DNA of 64,000 bases from an uncultured Flaviramulus sp. (GCA_947501105.1 CANMUP010000003.1:795439-859438), one strand, 5' to 3'. Positions 6,527 to 17,500 are shown, counted from the stretch's first letter. Translations and numbers: made by a program. The notes: generated by a model not told the origin, from the sequence alone.

Positions 6527-7933
6527 ATGGAGAGCAACTACAACATACAAACAAATTTATTACAGCTTTTAAGCAGTGAGCAAGCCTATCATTATAAAAT
6601 CATCCCTGTTGAAGCACATAATGGAACGCTTGTTTTTAAATCTGATACACCTTCTGAGAACCTGAAAAAAGAATTACGTGTTGTTTTTGGAAAAGATATT
6701 GAACTACTCGCAGAAACTCCTGAAAATATAAATCTGTATTTATCAACAAATTTTAGAAAACAAGATTTTAATAAGGCTGAAGATTTGCATTATACCGCCG
6801 ATTTTCTTGAAAAACTATTACTATCGGCCAAAAACATTGGGAGCAGTGATATTCATTTTGAACCATACGAATATAAATGCAGAGTACGTTTTCGTTTAGA
6901 CGGCAAACTTAAAGAACATTTTGTTATTGATTTATCTGAATACCCCGTAATTATCAATAAACTTAAAATTAAAGCAGGTTTAGATATATCAGAAAAGCGT
7001 TTGCCCCAAGATGGACGAATAACGGTTAAAACATCTTCTGATGAGTTTGATATTCGTGTGTCTACTTTACCAACTTTACATGGCGAAAAAATAGTATTGC
7101 GTATTTTAAGTAAAGATGCTAATCATATTGATATTGACGATTTAGGTTTTACAGTACAAGAAATAAAAATCTATAAAGAGGCTATTAAAAACCCTAATGG
7201 TATTGTGTTAATCTCTGGTCCAACAGGATCTGGAAAAACAACGACATTATATGCTACATTAAAACTTTTAAATGACGATAAAACCAATATCGTAACTATT
7301 GAAGACCCGATTGAATATACCCTTGAAGGCATCAATCAAGTACAGCTAAAAGAAAACATTGGGCTAGATTTTGCTAGCGCCTTACGTACTTTTTTACGAC
7401 AAGACCCAGATATTATTATGGTGGGAGAAATACGCGATGTTAAAACTGCTAATATGGCTATTCGTGCTGCACTTACAGGGCATTTGGTACTTTCAACAAT
7501 ACATACAAATTCTGCTTGGGCTACCATTTCCAGGCTTATAGATATGGGAATTCCTCCCTTTTTAATTGCAAGCACTTTAAATGTAAGTATTGCACAACGC
7601 TTGGTTAGAAAACTCTGTGGTGATTGTAAAGAAGAAGCCCAAGTTTCAAAATCTATTTTTCCTGAGCATTTTAATATCCCAAAAGATTTAACCAAGCATT
7701 ATACTGCAAAAGGATGTTCAGCATGTTATCATACAGGATATACAGGAAGAAAAGCCATCTATGAGATTATTCCCATTACAAAAACACTTATACCACATAT
7801 AAAAAATAATGATTTAGAGATTGATAATTATTTAGAAGAGCATCACATCTCAACCTTAAAACACAATGCCATTAATTTGGTAAAACTAGGTATTACTTCG
7901 GTTGAAGAAGTATATGCTTTATTAATTGATTAG
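6527..7933 (+). CDS. GspE/PilB-type secretion ATPase
   Basis: The 468-residue cytoplasmic ATPase has a short N-terminal domain (1-85). It then shows Walker A GPTGSGKTTT (231-240), Asp box TIEDPIE (257-263), Walker B DPDIIMVGEIRD (293-304) and His box GHLVLSTIHTNSA (318-330). The zinc tetracysteine is Cys364/Cys367 (CGDC) plus Cys397/Cys400 (CSAC). GspE and PilB enzymes power pseudopilus or pilus assembly by rotating an inner-membrane platform, GspF/PilC. No such platform gene is present in this operon, which is unusual. Only 4 bases separate it from the peptidase gene. Confidence 0.92.
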   Translation: MESNYNIQTNLLQLLSSEQAYHYKIIPVEAHNGTLVFKSDTPSENLKKELRVVFGKDIELLAETPENINLYLSTNFRKQDFNKAEDLHYTADFLEKLLLSAKNIGSSDIHFEPYEYKCRVRFRLDGKLKEHFVIDLSEYPVIINKLKIKAGLDISEKRLPQDGRITVKTSSDEFDIRVSTLPTLHGEKIVLRILSKDANHIDIDDLGFTVQEIKIYKEAIKNPNGIVLISGPTGSGKTTTLYATLKLLNDDKTNIVTIEDPIEYTLEGINQVQLKENIGLDFASALRTFLRQDPDIIMVGEIRDVKTANMAIRAALTGHLVLSTIHTNSAWATISRLIDMGIPPFLIASTLNVSIAQRLVRKLCGDCKEEAQVSKSIFPEHFNIPKDLTKHYTAKGCSACYHTGYTGRKAIYEIIPITKTLIPHIKNNDLEIDNYLEEHHISTLKHNAINLVKLGITSVEEVYALLID

Positions 7934-7961
7934 ACCATAATGGTCATTAAATATTAAAAAC

Positions 7962-9227
7962 ATGAAAAAACACTTAATAATTTTTAGCCTTAACTTATTT
8001 ATAGTTGCTCAACTTAATGCTCAAACCAATACTTTTCCAACTTCAGGAAATGTGGGGGTTGGAACAACAAACCCACAAAGCAAACTTCATTTAGCATCTG
8101 GATTAGGTACAAATAACATGTTAGCTAGTACTATTTCTTTTGGGGCTGATGTCCCTACTCGAACATCAAAAATTTCTGGTTGGCGATTTGCAAACTCACA
8201 CCAAATGGGGTTACTATTTAAAACCTATAATTCAACAGATATTGATGCTATGATGATTGACTATCTTGGAAATGTTGGTATAGGAAAAACTAATCCAAGT
8301 GCTAAACTACATGTAAATGGGACTATTAAAGGGAAAGATTTCATTACAGTAGATAAAGGTGGTAGTTACAGAATAGCTTTAAATGGTCAAAGTCATGGGT
8401 ATATTTATGGTAGAAATGACTCTTCAGAAAATAAATTTTTAATTCATTCTAATGGAAATTCATGGTTCAATGGGGGCAATGTAGGCATAGGCACCACTAA
8501 CCCATCAAGTAAATTACAAGTTGAAGGTAGGGCATCAGTAGGAACTTCTGGTATTTTAAATTTAGATTGGACCTATGAAAATAATTGGGGAGGTTCTGCT
8601 GGAAAGTGGGCAGGTTATATAGGGTTTAACGCTTATAGAAATAATGACGATACCAAAGATTATTTTTATAGAAGAAACAATTACACTAAGCGAATGGTTT
8701 TTGAAGGTAGTCAGAATGGGTTTAGATGGTTAGGAGAAGATAGTGTCCCTGATTGGGGAAGTGGTACACCTACAAAAAAACTAGAAGAGTTAATGGTTTT
8801 AATAAACAATGGCAACCTTGGCATCGGTACGTCAACTCCAGACGCAAAACTAGCCGTAAAAGGCAACATCCATACCAACGAAGTAAAAGTAGATTTATTA
8901 GGAGCTGTGGCTCCAGATTATGTGTTTTATAAAGATTACGATTTAAAAACTTTAAACGAAGTTGAAAACTATATTACAAAAGAAGGCCATTTGCCTAACA
9001 TTCCATCAGCAAAAGAGATGGAAGCTAATGGACTTCTTCTTAAAGAAATGAACTTAAAATTGCTTGAAAAGATTGAAGAGCTAACACTTTATACGATTCA
9101 ACAAGAAAAAGAAATAAAAGCTTCTAAAAATGAGATAACTATTTTGAAAACGAAGGCTTCTAAAGTTGATGTTTTAGAAGAGCGATTACAAAAAATTGAA
9201 GCCTTATTAAACTCAATAAAACAATAA
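7962..9227 (+). CDS. Exported fibre-like protein embedded in the secretion operon
   Basis: The 421-residue protein has a signal peptide (1-20, VAQLNAQ). Four GNVGIGTTNPxxKLxV-type repeats (about 27, 105, 172 and 285) and a C-terminal module (DYDLKTLNEVENYITKEGHL ... EMNLKLLEKIEELTLY) follow, ending in a coiled coil. It is closely related to the next gene: their signal peptides and C-terminal thirds are nearly the same. It sits between the ATPase and the secretin, which suggests that it is cargo or an extracellular component of this system. No enzyme motifs are seen. Confidence 0.7.
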   Translation: MKKHLIIFSLNLFIVAQLNAQTNTFPTSGNVGVGTTNPQSKLHLASGLGTNNMLASTISFGADVPTRTSKISGWRFANSHQMGLLFKTYNSTDIDAMMIDYLGNVGIGKTNPSAKLHVNGTIKGKDFITVDKGGSYRIALNGQSHGYIYGRNDSSENKFLIHSNGNSWFNGGNVGIGTTNPSSKLQVEGRASVGTSGILNLDWTYENNWGGSAGKWAGYIGFNAYRNNDDTKDYFYRRNNYTKRMVFEGSQNGFRWLGEDSVPDWGSGTPTKKLEELMVLINNGNLGIGTSTPDAKLAVKGNIHTNEVKVDLLGAVAPDYVFYKDYDLKTLNEVENYITKEGHLPNIPSAKEMEANGLLLKEMNLKLLEKIEELTLYTIQQEKEIKASKNEITILKTKASKVDVLEERLQKIEALLNSIKQ

Positions 9228-9231
9228 TATC

Positions 9232-10482
9232 ATGAAAAAAATATTGATCATTTTTAGCCTTAGCTTATTTACAGGAACTCAACTTAATGCACAAACCAAT
9301 ACTTTTCCAACCTCTGGAAGTGTTGGGATTGGTACTACTAACCCAAACGCAAGATTTCATGTTCAGTTTGGCAGTACTGCTTATACCTGGTCACCAATTG
9401 TGGGTACTACAGCTATTTTTGAAAGTAACTCTGCTAATAGATCATTTGTATCTATTATTGGAAAATCATTAGGACAAAGCGAGGTTTGGTTTGGTGACGA
9501 AAATTCTCAAAACAGTGGTAGAATCAGATATAATCATTCGCCAAAAACATTATCATTTTGGAACGGGGGAAATGAAAAAATGACTATAAATCAGAATGGT
9601 AATATTGGCATTGGCACAACTTCTTCTTCATCTAAACTATTTATTAAGCAATCTTTTGATAATAACACAGGGGGGCTTTCAATTGCGGATGCTTCAGCTG
9701 GTAGATTAATTCAAATATATGGGGAAGGTTCAGCAGGGAGACAAGTAATAAGAACCTCTGGAACATTAAACCCTCTAGCATTTGATTTAAATGACAGTGA
9801 AAAAATGCGTATCAATTCAAATGGTAATGTAGGCATTGGCACAACAACCCCAAAATATAAATTAAGTATAGCTGATGGTGCTTTTAATGTAGAAAAAAAT
9901 GGAGATTATTATGGTTTTTGGGTAGAGAATAAATTACGGACTGATAACCCAAAAATTAATTTAGGTGCTTGGTATAATAGTAGAGCAGGTATTTCTTATA
10001 ATTATGCAGGAAACTATTTAACATTTGACACCCAAAATTCAACAACGACATATTCTAACACTTTAGTTCTTAAAACTGGTAACGTAGGCATCGGCACCAC
10101 TGCCCCAGACGCAAAACTAGCCGTAAAAGGCAACATTCATACCAACGAGGTTAAAGTAGATTTATTAGGAGCCGTTGCTCCAGATTATGTGTTTTATAAA
10201 GATTATGATTTAAAAACTTTAAACGAAGTAGAAAGTTACATAACTAAAGAAGGTCATTTACCTAATATACCATCAGCAAAAGAGATGGAAGTTAATGGAC
10301 TTCTTCTTAAAGAAATGAACTTGAAATTGCTTGAAAAAATTGAAGAGTTGACGCTTTATACCATCAATCAAGAGAAACGTATTAATACTCTTGAACAAGA
10401 AAATAATGCGTTTAAAAAACAACAGAAACGCATCAAATTATTGGAAGAGCAAATGGCTCTGCTTTTAAAAATTAAAGAATAA
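9232..10482 (+). CDS. Exported fibre-like protein, paralogue of the preceding gene
   Basis: The 416-residue protein has the same layout as its neighbour 4 bases upstream: signal peptide (1-20, TGTQLNAQ), four GNxGIGTT repeats (the second reads GNIGIGTTSS) and the module DYDLKTLNEVESYITKEGHL ... EMNLKLLEKIEELTLY. A coiled coil forms the end. DNA at about 8810-9090 and 10080-10360 is nearly identical, while the central parts differ. The pattern is therefore a conserved export/assembly end with a variable shaft. A hairpin at 10499-10517 follows the stop and could attenuate transcription into the secretin gene. Confidence 0.7.
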   Translation: MKKILIIFSLSLFTGTQLNAQTNTFPTSGSVGIGTTNPNARFHVQFGSTAYTWSPIVGTTAIFESNSANRSFVSIIGKSLGQSEVWFGDENSQNSGRIRYNHSPKTLSFWNGGNEKMTINQNGNIGIGTTSSSSKLFIKQSFDNNTGGLSIADASAGRLIQIYGEGSAGRQVIRTSGTLNPLAFDLNDSEKMRINSNGNVGIGTTTPKYKLSIADGAFNVEKNGDYYGFWVENKLRTDNPKINLGAWYNSRAGISYNYAGNYLTFDTQNSTTTYSNTLVLKTGNVGIGTTAPDAKLAVKGNIHTNEVKVDLLGAVAPDYVFYKDYDLKTLNEVESYITKEGHLPNIPSAKEMEVNGLLLKEMNLKLLEKIEELTLYTINQEKRINTLEQENNAFKKQQKRIKLLEEQMALLLKIKE

Positions 10483-10498
10483 TATAATTCGAATTAAG

Positions 10499-10517
10499 CT
10501 CTAAATATAATTTAGAG
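10499..10517 (+). terminator. Hairpin between fibre and secretin genes
   Basis: A perfect 8-bp stem (CTCTAAAT / ATTTAGAG) with a 3-nt loop lies 17 bases after the fibre stop and 19 bases before the secretin start. There is no U-tract, so it may be an mRNA-stability or attenuation element rather than a true terminator, or an operator. Confidence 0.4.
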
Positions 10518-10535
10518 TACAAATACACCCTTTGA

Positions 10536-12761
10536 ATGAAAAAAATACTGCTTATTTTACTTTGCTTTATACCTATTATTCTGTTTTCACAAAATGAAGA
10601 TCAGCGTATTAATACCATTAAAAATCAGTTAGAACTACTTTCTGTTGAAAACTCAGGATTAAAAGAACAAGCCAAAACAGAAATAAGTGTTAGCAACATA
10701 ACGCTATCTAATTTTATCTTGGCTATATCTAACGCTCATAAAGTTAACATCAATATCTCACAAGAACTTAACCAAATTTCAATTTCTAATAATAACTTTT
10801 CTGATGTTACGGTTTCAGATTTATTAGTGTTTTTATGTAAAGAATATGGTTTAACTATTGACTTTACAGGGAGCATTTTATCTATTAAAAAATACACCCC
10901 GCCAGTTGAAACTCCTGAAACACGTATTATTTCTGTTACCTATAACCCAGAAAACAATTCAATCAGCATAGATGCAAAAAACGATAAGCTGTATGATGTA
11001 TTTAAACGCATTATGGACGAAAGTGCCAAAAACTTGGTGTTTGCTCCTGGATTAGAAACTAAAACACTAACGCTATATATAAAAGATAGCCCTTTTGATG
11101 CCGCTATGGATAAGCTCGCATTAGCTAATAATTTATTTGTTGAAAAAACAAAAGATGATTTTTATGTGTTTGAAGACCATAGTGCTTCAACAGATTCAAA
11201 CCAATTAAATTCAAGATTAAAACACGGACAACAAGATATTTTTAAGGTTTTAAATTTAGAAAATAAACTATTAGAAGTTAATTTTAATAATACTTCTATA
11301 AAATCCATTATAAATGATATTGGAAACGAATTAAGTATTAATGTATTTACTGCGACACCTTTAGACAAAGCTGGGAATGTAACATTTAAAGCTAAATCTA
11401 TTACGTTTGATGAGTTATTAATAAAGATTTTTGAGTCTCAAGCTTCTGGTGCAAATCCTTCACCTAATAATGCGGTTCAAAACAATAGCAATAATGCACC
11501 AAAAGGAAATCCTGTAGTATCAAATTCAATAGAAGTATTTACGTTTAAAAAAGAGGGAGATATTTATTACTTTGGAACTGAAAATCAATTAAGTGTTCGT
11601 AAAGTTGAAGTGATTCACCTAATGCATCGCTCTGTAGAATTATTATCGGATCCTTCTGGAGGAAGTGGAAGAAGTAGAACCGTTGGCAGAAGTTATGGTT
11701 CGAACAATAACTATGGAAATTATAATAACAGTTATAGTTCTGGCAATAATCAAAACCGAAATGCAGGTGCAAATTATAACAACTCTTCTTATAATAATTC
11801 GGGAATAAACAGAAATAGAACACAATCAAATACATCAAATTATAACAATACTGGAAATACATCAGGAGGCGCATCTCAAACTATTGATGCTATTATACCT
11901 GAAGAAATTGCTCAAGATTTAGATATTAAGGTTGACCATGAGCTTAATAGCTTGTATGTTACTGGTTCTAGCGCTAAAATTGAAAGATTAAAAGGCTTTA
12001 TAACTTATATAGATAAAAAAGTTCCTGTTGTACACATAGAAGTCATGTTTGTTGAAGTAAATAAAAACAATACTATTGAAACTGGTGTTACTTGGGGTAT
12101 TGGAGATGATCCTGTGGAAACAAAAGGAGGTATCTTTCCAAAAACAGATTTAACACTTGGTGCAAAAACCATCAATAGAGTTATTAATGGGTTTAATGGG
12201 TTTGACCGTCTAAATTTAGGAAAAGTAGTTCCTAACTTTTTTGCAACTGTAAAAGCAATGGAAAGTAATGGTAACTTAAAAATTAAGTCTACTCCGAAGC
12301 TATCTACACTGAACGGGCATCGTGCTACGTTCTCTAATGGGGAAACCTCGTATTACACAGTTACACAACGTAATATTTATGGGACTGATAATCCGCAAAC
12401 TTCAGAAATCACAAATTACGAACCTATCGATGCTGAATTAGGTATAACTATAAAGCCATTAGTTTCTGGAGACGGTCAAGTCACTCTAGATATTTTTGTA
12501 ATACAATCCAGTTTTGGAAAACGTATTGATGAAAATGCACCTCCAGATATTAGTTCTCGTGAGTTTAGTTCTATAATAAGAGTTCAAGACCAAGATATTG
12601 TAGTACTTGGTGGGCTGGAAGAACAGGTTAAAAATGATTCGGGTTCTGGCGTGCCATTTTTAGCAAGAATCCCTGTAATAAAATGGTTGTTTAGTTCGCG
12701 TAAACGCGAAGCTTCAAAATCAAAACTAACAGTTTTTATAAAACCAACTATTTTATACTAA
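10536..12761 (+). CDS. Secretin, GspD/PilQ family
   Basis: The 741-residue protein has a signal peptide (1-19) and N0/STN-like and N1-like periplasmic domains (about 45-370). An Asn/Ser/Gly-rich linker (about 370-445) follows, and then a C-terminal secretin domain (about 490-741) with VPVVHIEVMFVEV, VQDQDIVVLGGLEE and GVPFLARIPVIKWLFSS. These are hallmarks of the gated outer-membrane channel of type II secretion and type IV pilus systems. The polar linker is low in complexity and probably disordered. The stop overlaps the next start by one base (TAATG), so the secretin is translationally coupled to the GspL-like protein. Confidence 0.9.
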   Translation: MKKILLILLCFIPIILFSQNEDQRINTIKNQLELLSVENSGLKEQAKTEISVSNITLSNFILAISNAHKVNINISQELNQISISNNNFSDVTVSDLLVFLCKEYGLTIDFTGSILSIKKYTPPVETPETRIISVTYNPENNSISIDAKNDKLYDVFKRIMDESAKNLVFAPGLETKTLTLYIKDSPFDAAMDKLALANNLFVEKTKDDFYVFEDHSASTDSNQLNSRLKHGQQDIFKVLNLENKLLEVNFNNTSIKSIINDIGNELSINVFTATPLDKAGNVTFKAKSITFDELLIKIFESQASGANPSPNNAVQNNSNNAPKGNPVVSNSIEVFTFKKEGDIYYFGTENQLSVRKVEVIHLMHRSVELLSDPSGGSGRSRTVGRSYGSNNNYGNYNNSYSSGNNQNRNAGANYNNSSYNNSGINRNRTQSNTSNYNNTGNTSGGASQTIDAIIPEEIAQDLDIKVDHELNSLYVTGSSAKIERLKGFITYIDKKVPVVHIEVMFVEVNKNNTIETGVTWGIGDDPVETKGGIFPKTDLTLGAKTINRVINGFNGFDRLNLGKVVPNFFATVKAMESNGNLKIKSTPKLSTLNGHRATFSNGETSYYTVTQRNIYGTDNPQTSEITNYEPIDAELGITIKPLVSGDGQVTLDIFVIQSSFGKRIDENAPPDISSREFSSIIRVQDQDIVVLGGLEEQVKNDSGSGVPFLARIPVIKWLFSSRKREASKSKLTVFIKPTILY

Positions 12762-13963
12762 TGTTTCAACACTTAATATCATACTTTCAATTTGGTAATC
12801 ATTTTTGTGGTATTGAACACACCTTGAAAGATAATCAAGAGATTTTATTTACAACGGTTTTAAAAAAGAATAAAAAGGAGGTTGATATTGAATCTTGTTT
12901 TTCATCAAAAACCATTAAAGAAACTACTAATAGACTTCGAAAAAAACAGCATGTCTTTTTAGTAATTAATGATGAACAGGTATTAACAAAATCTTCAAAG
13001 TCAGAACAAATAGATGGTTTAAATTTGGTTAATAAAGCTTTTCCAAACATTAATATTTCAGAGTTTTATTATGAAATTATACATCAAAATGATATCAACT
13101 TTATTTCTATTTGCAGAAAAAAATATGTAGATCGACTTATTAAGGAATATCATGATAGTAACATTCATATAATTTCGTTTTCGCTAGGAAACTCCATCAT
13201 GTCAAATACAACCCGTTATATTGATGATACTTCAATTTTCACTTCAAACGCAAGAATATCAACACAAGATAATTTTATTAAAACAATAGACTATGTAGAA
13301 AAGGGTAAAGAAAAAGAGTATAGCATTAACGGATTAAAGGTTTCTAGTGCTCACATTTTATCTCTATCTAGTGCCTTGTCTAGTATTTTAAATAATTTTG
13401 CCCCTATTATAAATTATCAAGACAAAAATGTCACTCTTTTAGACACGTATAAGCAAGTACGTTTTCTTGGTCAGTTTATAAAAATTGGTTTAATTTCAAT
13501 TCTCGGAATTTTATTGATCAATTTTCTGTTTTTTAATTTTTATTTTAATCAGGTAAGTGCTCTAAATCAAACTTCTCAGTTAAATCAAACCACAAAAAGC
13601 AACATCATTAAGCTAAGTGAACAGGTAAGTAAAGCTCAAAAAACGACTGAAGATTTGCTTAAGGGCAGTACTTCAAAAAGCTCATTTTATATAGATGCTA
13701 TTGTTTATACTTTGCCTAAGTCTGTATTGCTTTCAGAAATAAATTACCAACCACTAGAAAAACGTATTAAAGATGACAACCCCATTTTATTAAAAGATGA
13801 TATCATTATAATATCTGGAAAATCTAATAACAGCTCTCAATATTCGGAATGGATTATAACTTTAGAAAGCTTGAGTTGGATTGATAAAGTATCTGTAGAA
13901 GCTTATAACGATTCTAAAACATCGTCATCAAATTTTAGTATTAAAATTAATATAGCATCATGA
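12761..13963 (+). CDS. GspL / PilM-PilN-like assembly protein
   Basis: The 400-residue protein has a cytoplasmic N-terminal region (1-235) that probably has the actin-like fold of PilM/GspL. One membrane helix (about 238-263, IGLISILGILLINFLFFNFYF) follows, then a coiled segment (about 268-300) and a small C-terminal domain of PilN type (LPKSVLLSEINYQPLE ... WIDKVSVEAYND). In known systems this protein links the ATPase to the pseudopilus platform. Sequence similarity is weak, so the call rests on architecture and on position after the secretin and before a PilO-like gene. It overlaps the next gene by 4 bases (ATGA). Confidence 0.65.
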   Translation: MFQHLISYFQFGNHFCGIEHTLKDNQEILFTTVLKKNKKEVDIESCFSSKTIKETTNRLRKKQHVFLVINDEQVLTKSSKSEQIDGLNLVNKAFPNINISEFYYEIIHQNDINFISICRKKYVDRLIKEYHDSNIHIISFSLGNSIMSNTTRYIDDTSIFTSNARISTQDNFIKTIDYVEKGKEKEYSINGLKVSSAHILSLSSALSSILNNFAPIINYQDKNVTLLDTYKQVRFLGQFIKIGLISILGILLINFLFFNFYFNQVSALNQTSQLNQTTKSNIIKLSEQVSKAQKTTEDLLKGSTSKSSFYIDAIVYTLPKSVLLSEINYQPLEKRIKDDNPILLKDDIIIISGKSNNSSQYSEWIITLESLSWIDKVSVEAYNDSKTSSSNFSIKINIAS

Positions 13964-14472
13964 CACCCAAATATAAAAACGTCCTATTAATTCTTGGTTT
14001 TATTTTTGTTATAATTTTATCATACAAACTGTCAATTTCTAAAACTCTAACTTTAAAGAATGAGTATCATACTTTAAAAAAAGAAGCCTTATTATTTGAA
14101 AACACGCCTAAACGATTATCCCTTTTAAAACAGAAGCAGAAATATTACGATTCTCTTTTAAATAAATACCAAATCAAAGGAAGCTCAATTCAAAATAATC
14201 TTTTGAAAACCATAAATACCCATGCAGATAGTAATAAGCTAAAAGTGATTAATTTTCTAGAACCTCATACTTATAAAAATAGTGACTTAACGATAAAGAC
14301 TCATCAATTTACTGTTCAAGGAAACTATAATGCTATACTGAAGCTCATTTATCTTCTAGAACAACAAACAAAATTTGGTGAAATTATTAATCTCCATTTT
14401 GAAAAGAAAAAAAACTATAAAACAAATAAATTTTATTTGCAAGCCCATGTGCTTCTTAAGAGTTTTGAGTGA
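13960..14472 (+). CDS. GspM / PilO-like assembly protein
   Basis: The 170-residue bitopic protein has a very short cytoplasmic tail, one N-terminal membrane helix (about 8-25) and a coiled coil (about 30-75). A C-terminal ferredoxin-like domain (about 85-170) contains THQFTVQGNYNAILKLIYLL, the segment usually conserved in PilO/GspM. It overlaps the GspL-like gene by 4 bases and ends the operon. The partner pair is expected to form the inner-membrane assembly platform. A GspF-like protein is not encoded before the convergent beta-galactosidase gene. Confidence 0.7.
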   Translation: MTPKYKNVLLILGFIFVIILSYKLSISKTLTLKNEYHTLKKEALLFENTPKRLSLLKQKQKYYDSLLNKYQIKGSSIQNNLLKTINTHADSNKLKVINFLEPHTYKNSDLTIKTHQFTVQGNYNAILKLIYLLEQQTKFGEIINLHFEKKKNYKTNKFYLQAHVLLKSFE

Positions 14473-14556
14473 GCTTTTATTTTTATTAAATATCATAAGC
14501 AAATACATTTCCCTAGTCATGAAATCATCTAAGATTACTTAACTTCAAATTACTAG

Positions 14557-17500
14557 CTATTTCTCAGTATATGCCTTACTCATGCTTATAAAATTAGGTT
14601 TAGTAGCATTTTTAAACGGAATGAAATAAAAGCTATAACTGTATTTTTTATTGCCTTTTATTAAATATTTATCTTGTGGCATTGCCCCCCAACTATCATC
14701 TCCTCCTATACCGCGTTGCTTTAAATCAATATTCAATTGTACTAAATCTTGTTCTTTTATATCAATTGTATGTTTTGATGAATTAATTTCTGGAACTCCA
14801 TCTATTTGGTAGACTTCATCTACTTGTTTTCCACTATATGATAGACCTTCTGTAATATCAAAATTTTCATTAGGCATATGTAATGCGCTAATCCCTAAAC
14901 CTTGTTTTATATCTTTTGAAACAACCAACAGGCCATTATTATTTTTATCAGAAAGTGCTACCCAACGCACATTGGTTTTATAACCATTTTCCTGTGGACG
15001 GATATAGGGCACATATTGATTTTTTACTTTAGATTCATGTAAGTCTACAAAAGCCGAAGCTTTTCTGTCTTGATAGTTCTCCCAAGGGCCTCGACCAAAA
15101 TACGTCATATTATCATATTGTTTTGGCAGTTGCATGCGCATCCCTACTCTAGGAATATCTCCACTATAATTAGTTTCATTTAAAGTGTTTTCAATTTTTA
15201 TAACACCATCACCTTGAATTAAGTAGTTTGAAATAAATGTAGTTTTAACACCTGGTAAATTATAGGTTACATTTAAAATAACATTTTCATTTACATCATT
15301 ACTAACTTCTAAGTTTTGAACAACCATAAATAAAGATGCTTTTTTCCATTCTATACTTTTGTGTTGCATCCCTCCGTTTGCTAGATAATCATTGTCAATA
15401 AGAGCACGCCAAAAATTTGGCTTAGGTCCTTTTCCATCTTTTAATAATTCTATTCCTTTATACACATAAGAGCTTAATCGCCCTTCTTTTTTATTAAAAA
15501 CAACACTAATATTATCGTTATAAACAGTAATAATATTCGTTTCTTCTTTCACCAATAAACTTGATGTAGCCTCAGTAGCTATATCTTGATACCTATACTT
15601 GCTAGCTATCTCTATTTGTTCGCGGGCTACTTCAAATCCTTTTGATAAAAGCCCCCAATCGCTTTTCGTAGTTGCTGAAAACTCAACAAAATACTCTGTA
15701 TTGTATTTATAATCTACATCACCTATAGGAATGCGAATTAATTTTCCAGTGTGTGTATCTATATCTAAATCTTCAAATGTTATTGTTTTTAGAATCTGCC
15801 CGTCTGCCTTTACTTTAGCAGTGAAAATAAATTGATTCAAATTGGTAAAGTCATATAAATTTTCAACTAGGACACGAACTTCATTTTGCCTCGTTATTCC
15901 TTTGAATTTAAAATTAATAAACTCGTGTGCTTTTTTAACTTCATACAACGCTGGTTGTGGCGAACGGTCTGGAAATACAATTCCATTATTTAAAAAAGTA
16001 TTGTCAGTTGGCATGTTCTTGCCATAATCGCCCCCATAAGCATAGTAGCGTTCTCCTTTTTCATTTGTTTTCCATATAGATTGATCAACCCAATCCCAAA
16101 TAAAACCTCCTTGTAGGTTATCATATTGCTCAATAATATCCCAATAGTCTTGAAAATTTCCAGTGCTATTTCCCATAGCATGTGCGTACTCACTTGGTAT
16201 ATACGGCCTATCAGTTTTAGATTCACCAATATGTTTAAATGTTGCTGGTGATGGGTATTGTGGCACAATAATATCGGTGTTCCAATCCATATCGAATATA
16301 TTACCGTCATTCTCTTTATAGGTGCGTTCGTATTGTACAGGGCGTTTACTTTTATCTGCTGCCTTTATAGCTTTATACCCTGCATAAAAATTGATACCAT
16401 TTCCCCCCTCATTCCCCATAGACCAGATAATAACCGATGGGTGATTTTTATCACGTGCTACCATACGTGTCATTCTATCTACATGAGCATTTTTCCATTT
16501 AGGCCTTTTTGCCAACGAAAGTGAACCATAATACATACCATGGGATTCTATATTGGCCTCGTCAACTACATAAATACCATGTTCGTCACACAATTCATAA
16601 AACCGTCTACCTCTAGGATAATGGCTTAATCGAACAGCATTTATATTGTTTTCTTTCCACAAGCGAATGTCTTTCATAATCATATTTTCAGACATCACAT
16701 GACCAGTTTCGGGATCGTTTTCCTGTGCATTTACTCCCTTTAAGGTTATCCGTTCCCCATTTATTAATAGGAGTCCATTTTTAATTTCTATAGAGCGAAA
16801 CCCAATTTTTCTAGCGGTGGCTTCAAGTGTTTTTCCTTTGTTATCTTTTAACTCTAAAATTAAAGTGTACAAATTTGGATGCTCTGCACTCCATGGTTTC
16901 ACTTGATTTATAATGGCGTTGAAACCTGCCAATTGGTTTTTACTTCCATCAATTTTAAAATCTTTTTCTCCGGAATTAATAGCGTTTAATTTTGAATCAA
17001 GGATTTTATATGAAATACTGAATTTTTGCGTTTTTGAATGATGATTTTTCAAATTTACATCTAACTGAAACGTACCGTTTTTATAACTATCATCTAAAAA
17101 AGAAACAACTTCAAAATCTTCTATACGCAATTTAGGCTGAGCATAAACATAAACACTACGTTCAATACCGCTTATACGCCAAAAATCTTGACATTCTAAA
17201 TAACTACCATCAGTCCATCTAAAAATTTGAATCGCGAGAGTGTTTTTACCTACTTTCGCTGCTTTTGTAATATTAAACTCGGCAGGAAGCTTACTACCTT
17301 GTGAATAACCAATATATTGTCCATTTAACCATACAAATCCTCCTGATTTCATGGCGCCTATATGTAGAAACATTTCTTTATTTGCCCATGTTTCTCCTAT
17401 GTTAAAATCGCGACGGTATGATCCTACTGGATTATATTTATCTGGTACGTCTCCCAAATTTTTAGGCACTCTTCTACCATTAGATGGATCTGTTGTCATC

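Noticed and set aside
7962..10482. Prophage tail-fibre module
   Set aside because: No other phage genes are near; all fibre proteins carry Sec signal peptides and lie in a secretion operon.
11545..11874. Two minus-strand frames rich in Tyr, Cys or Ile
   Set aside because: They are shadows of the Asn/Ser/Gly-rich low-complexity linker of the secretin.
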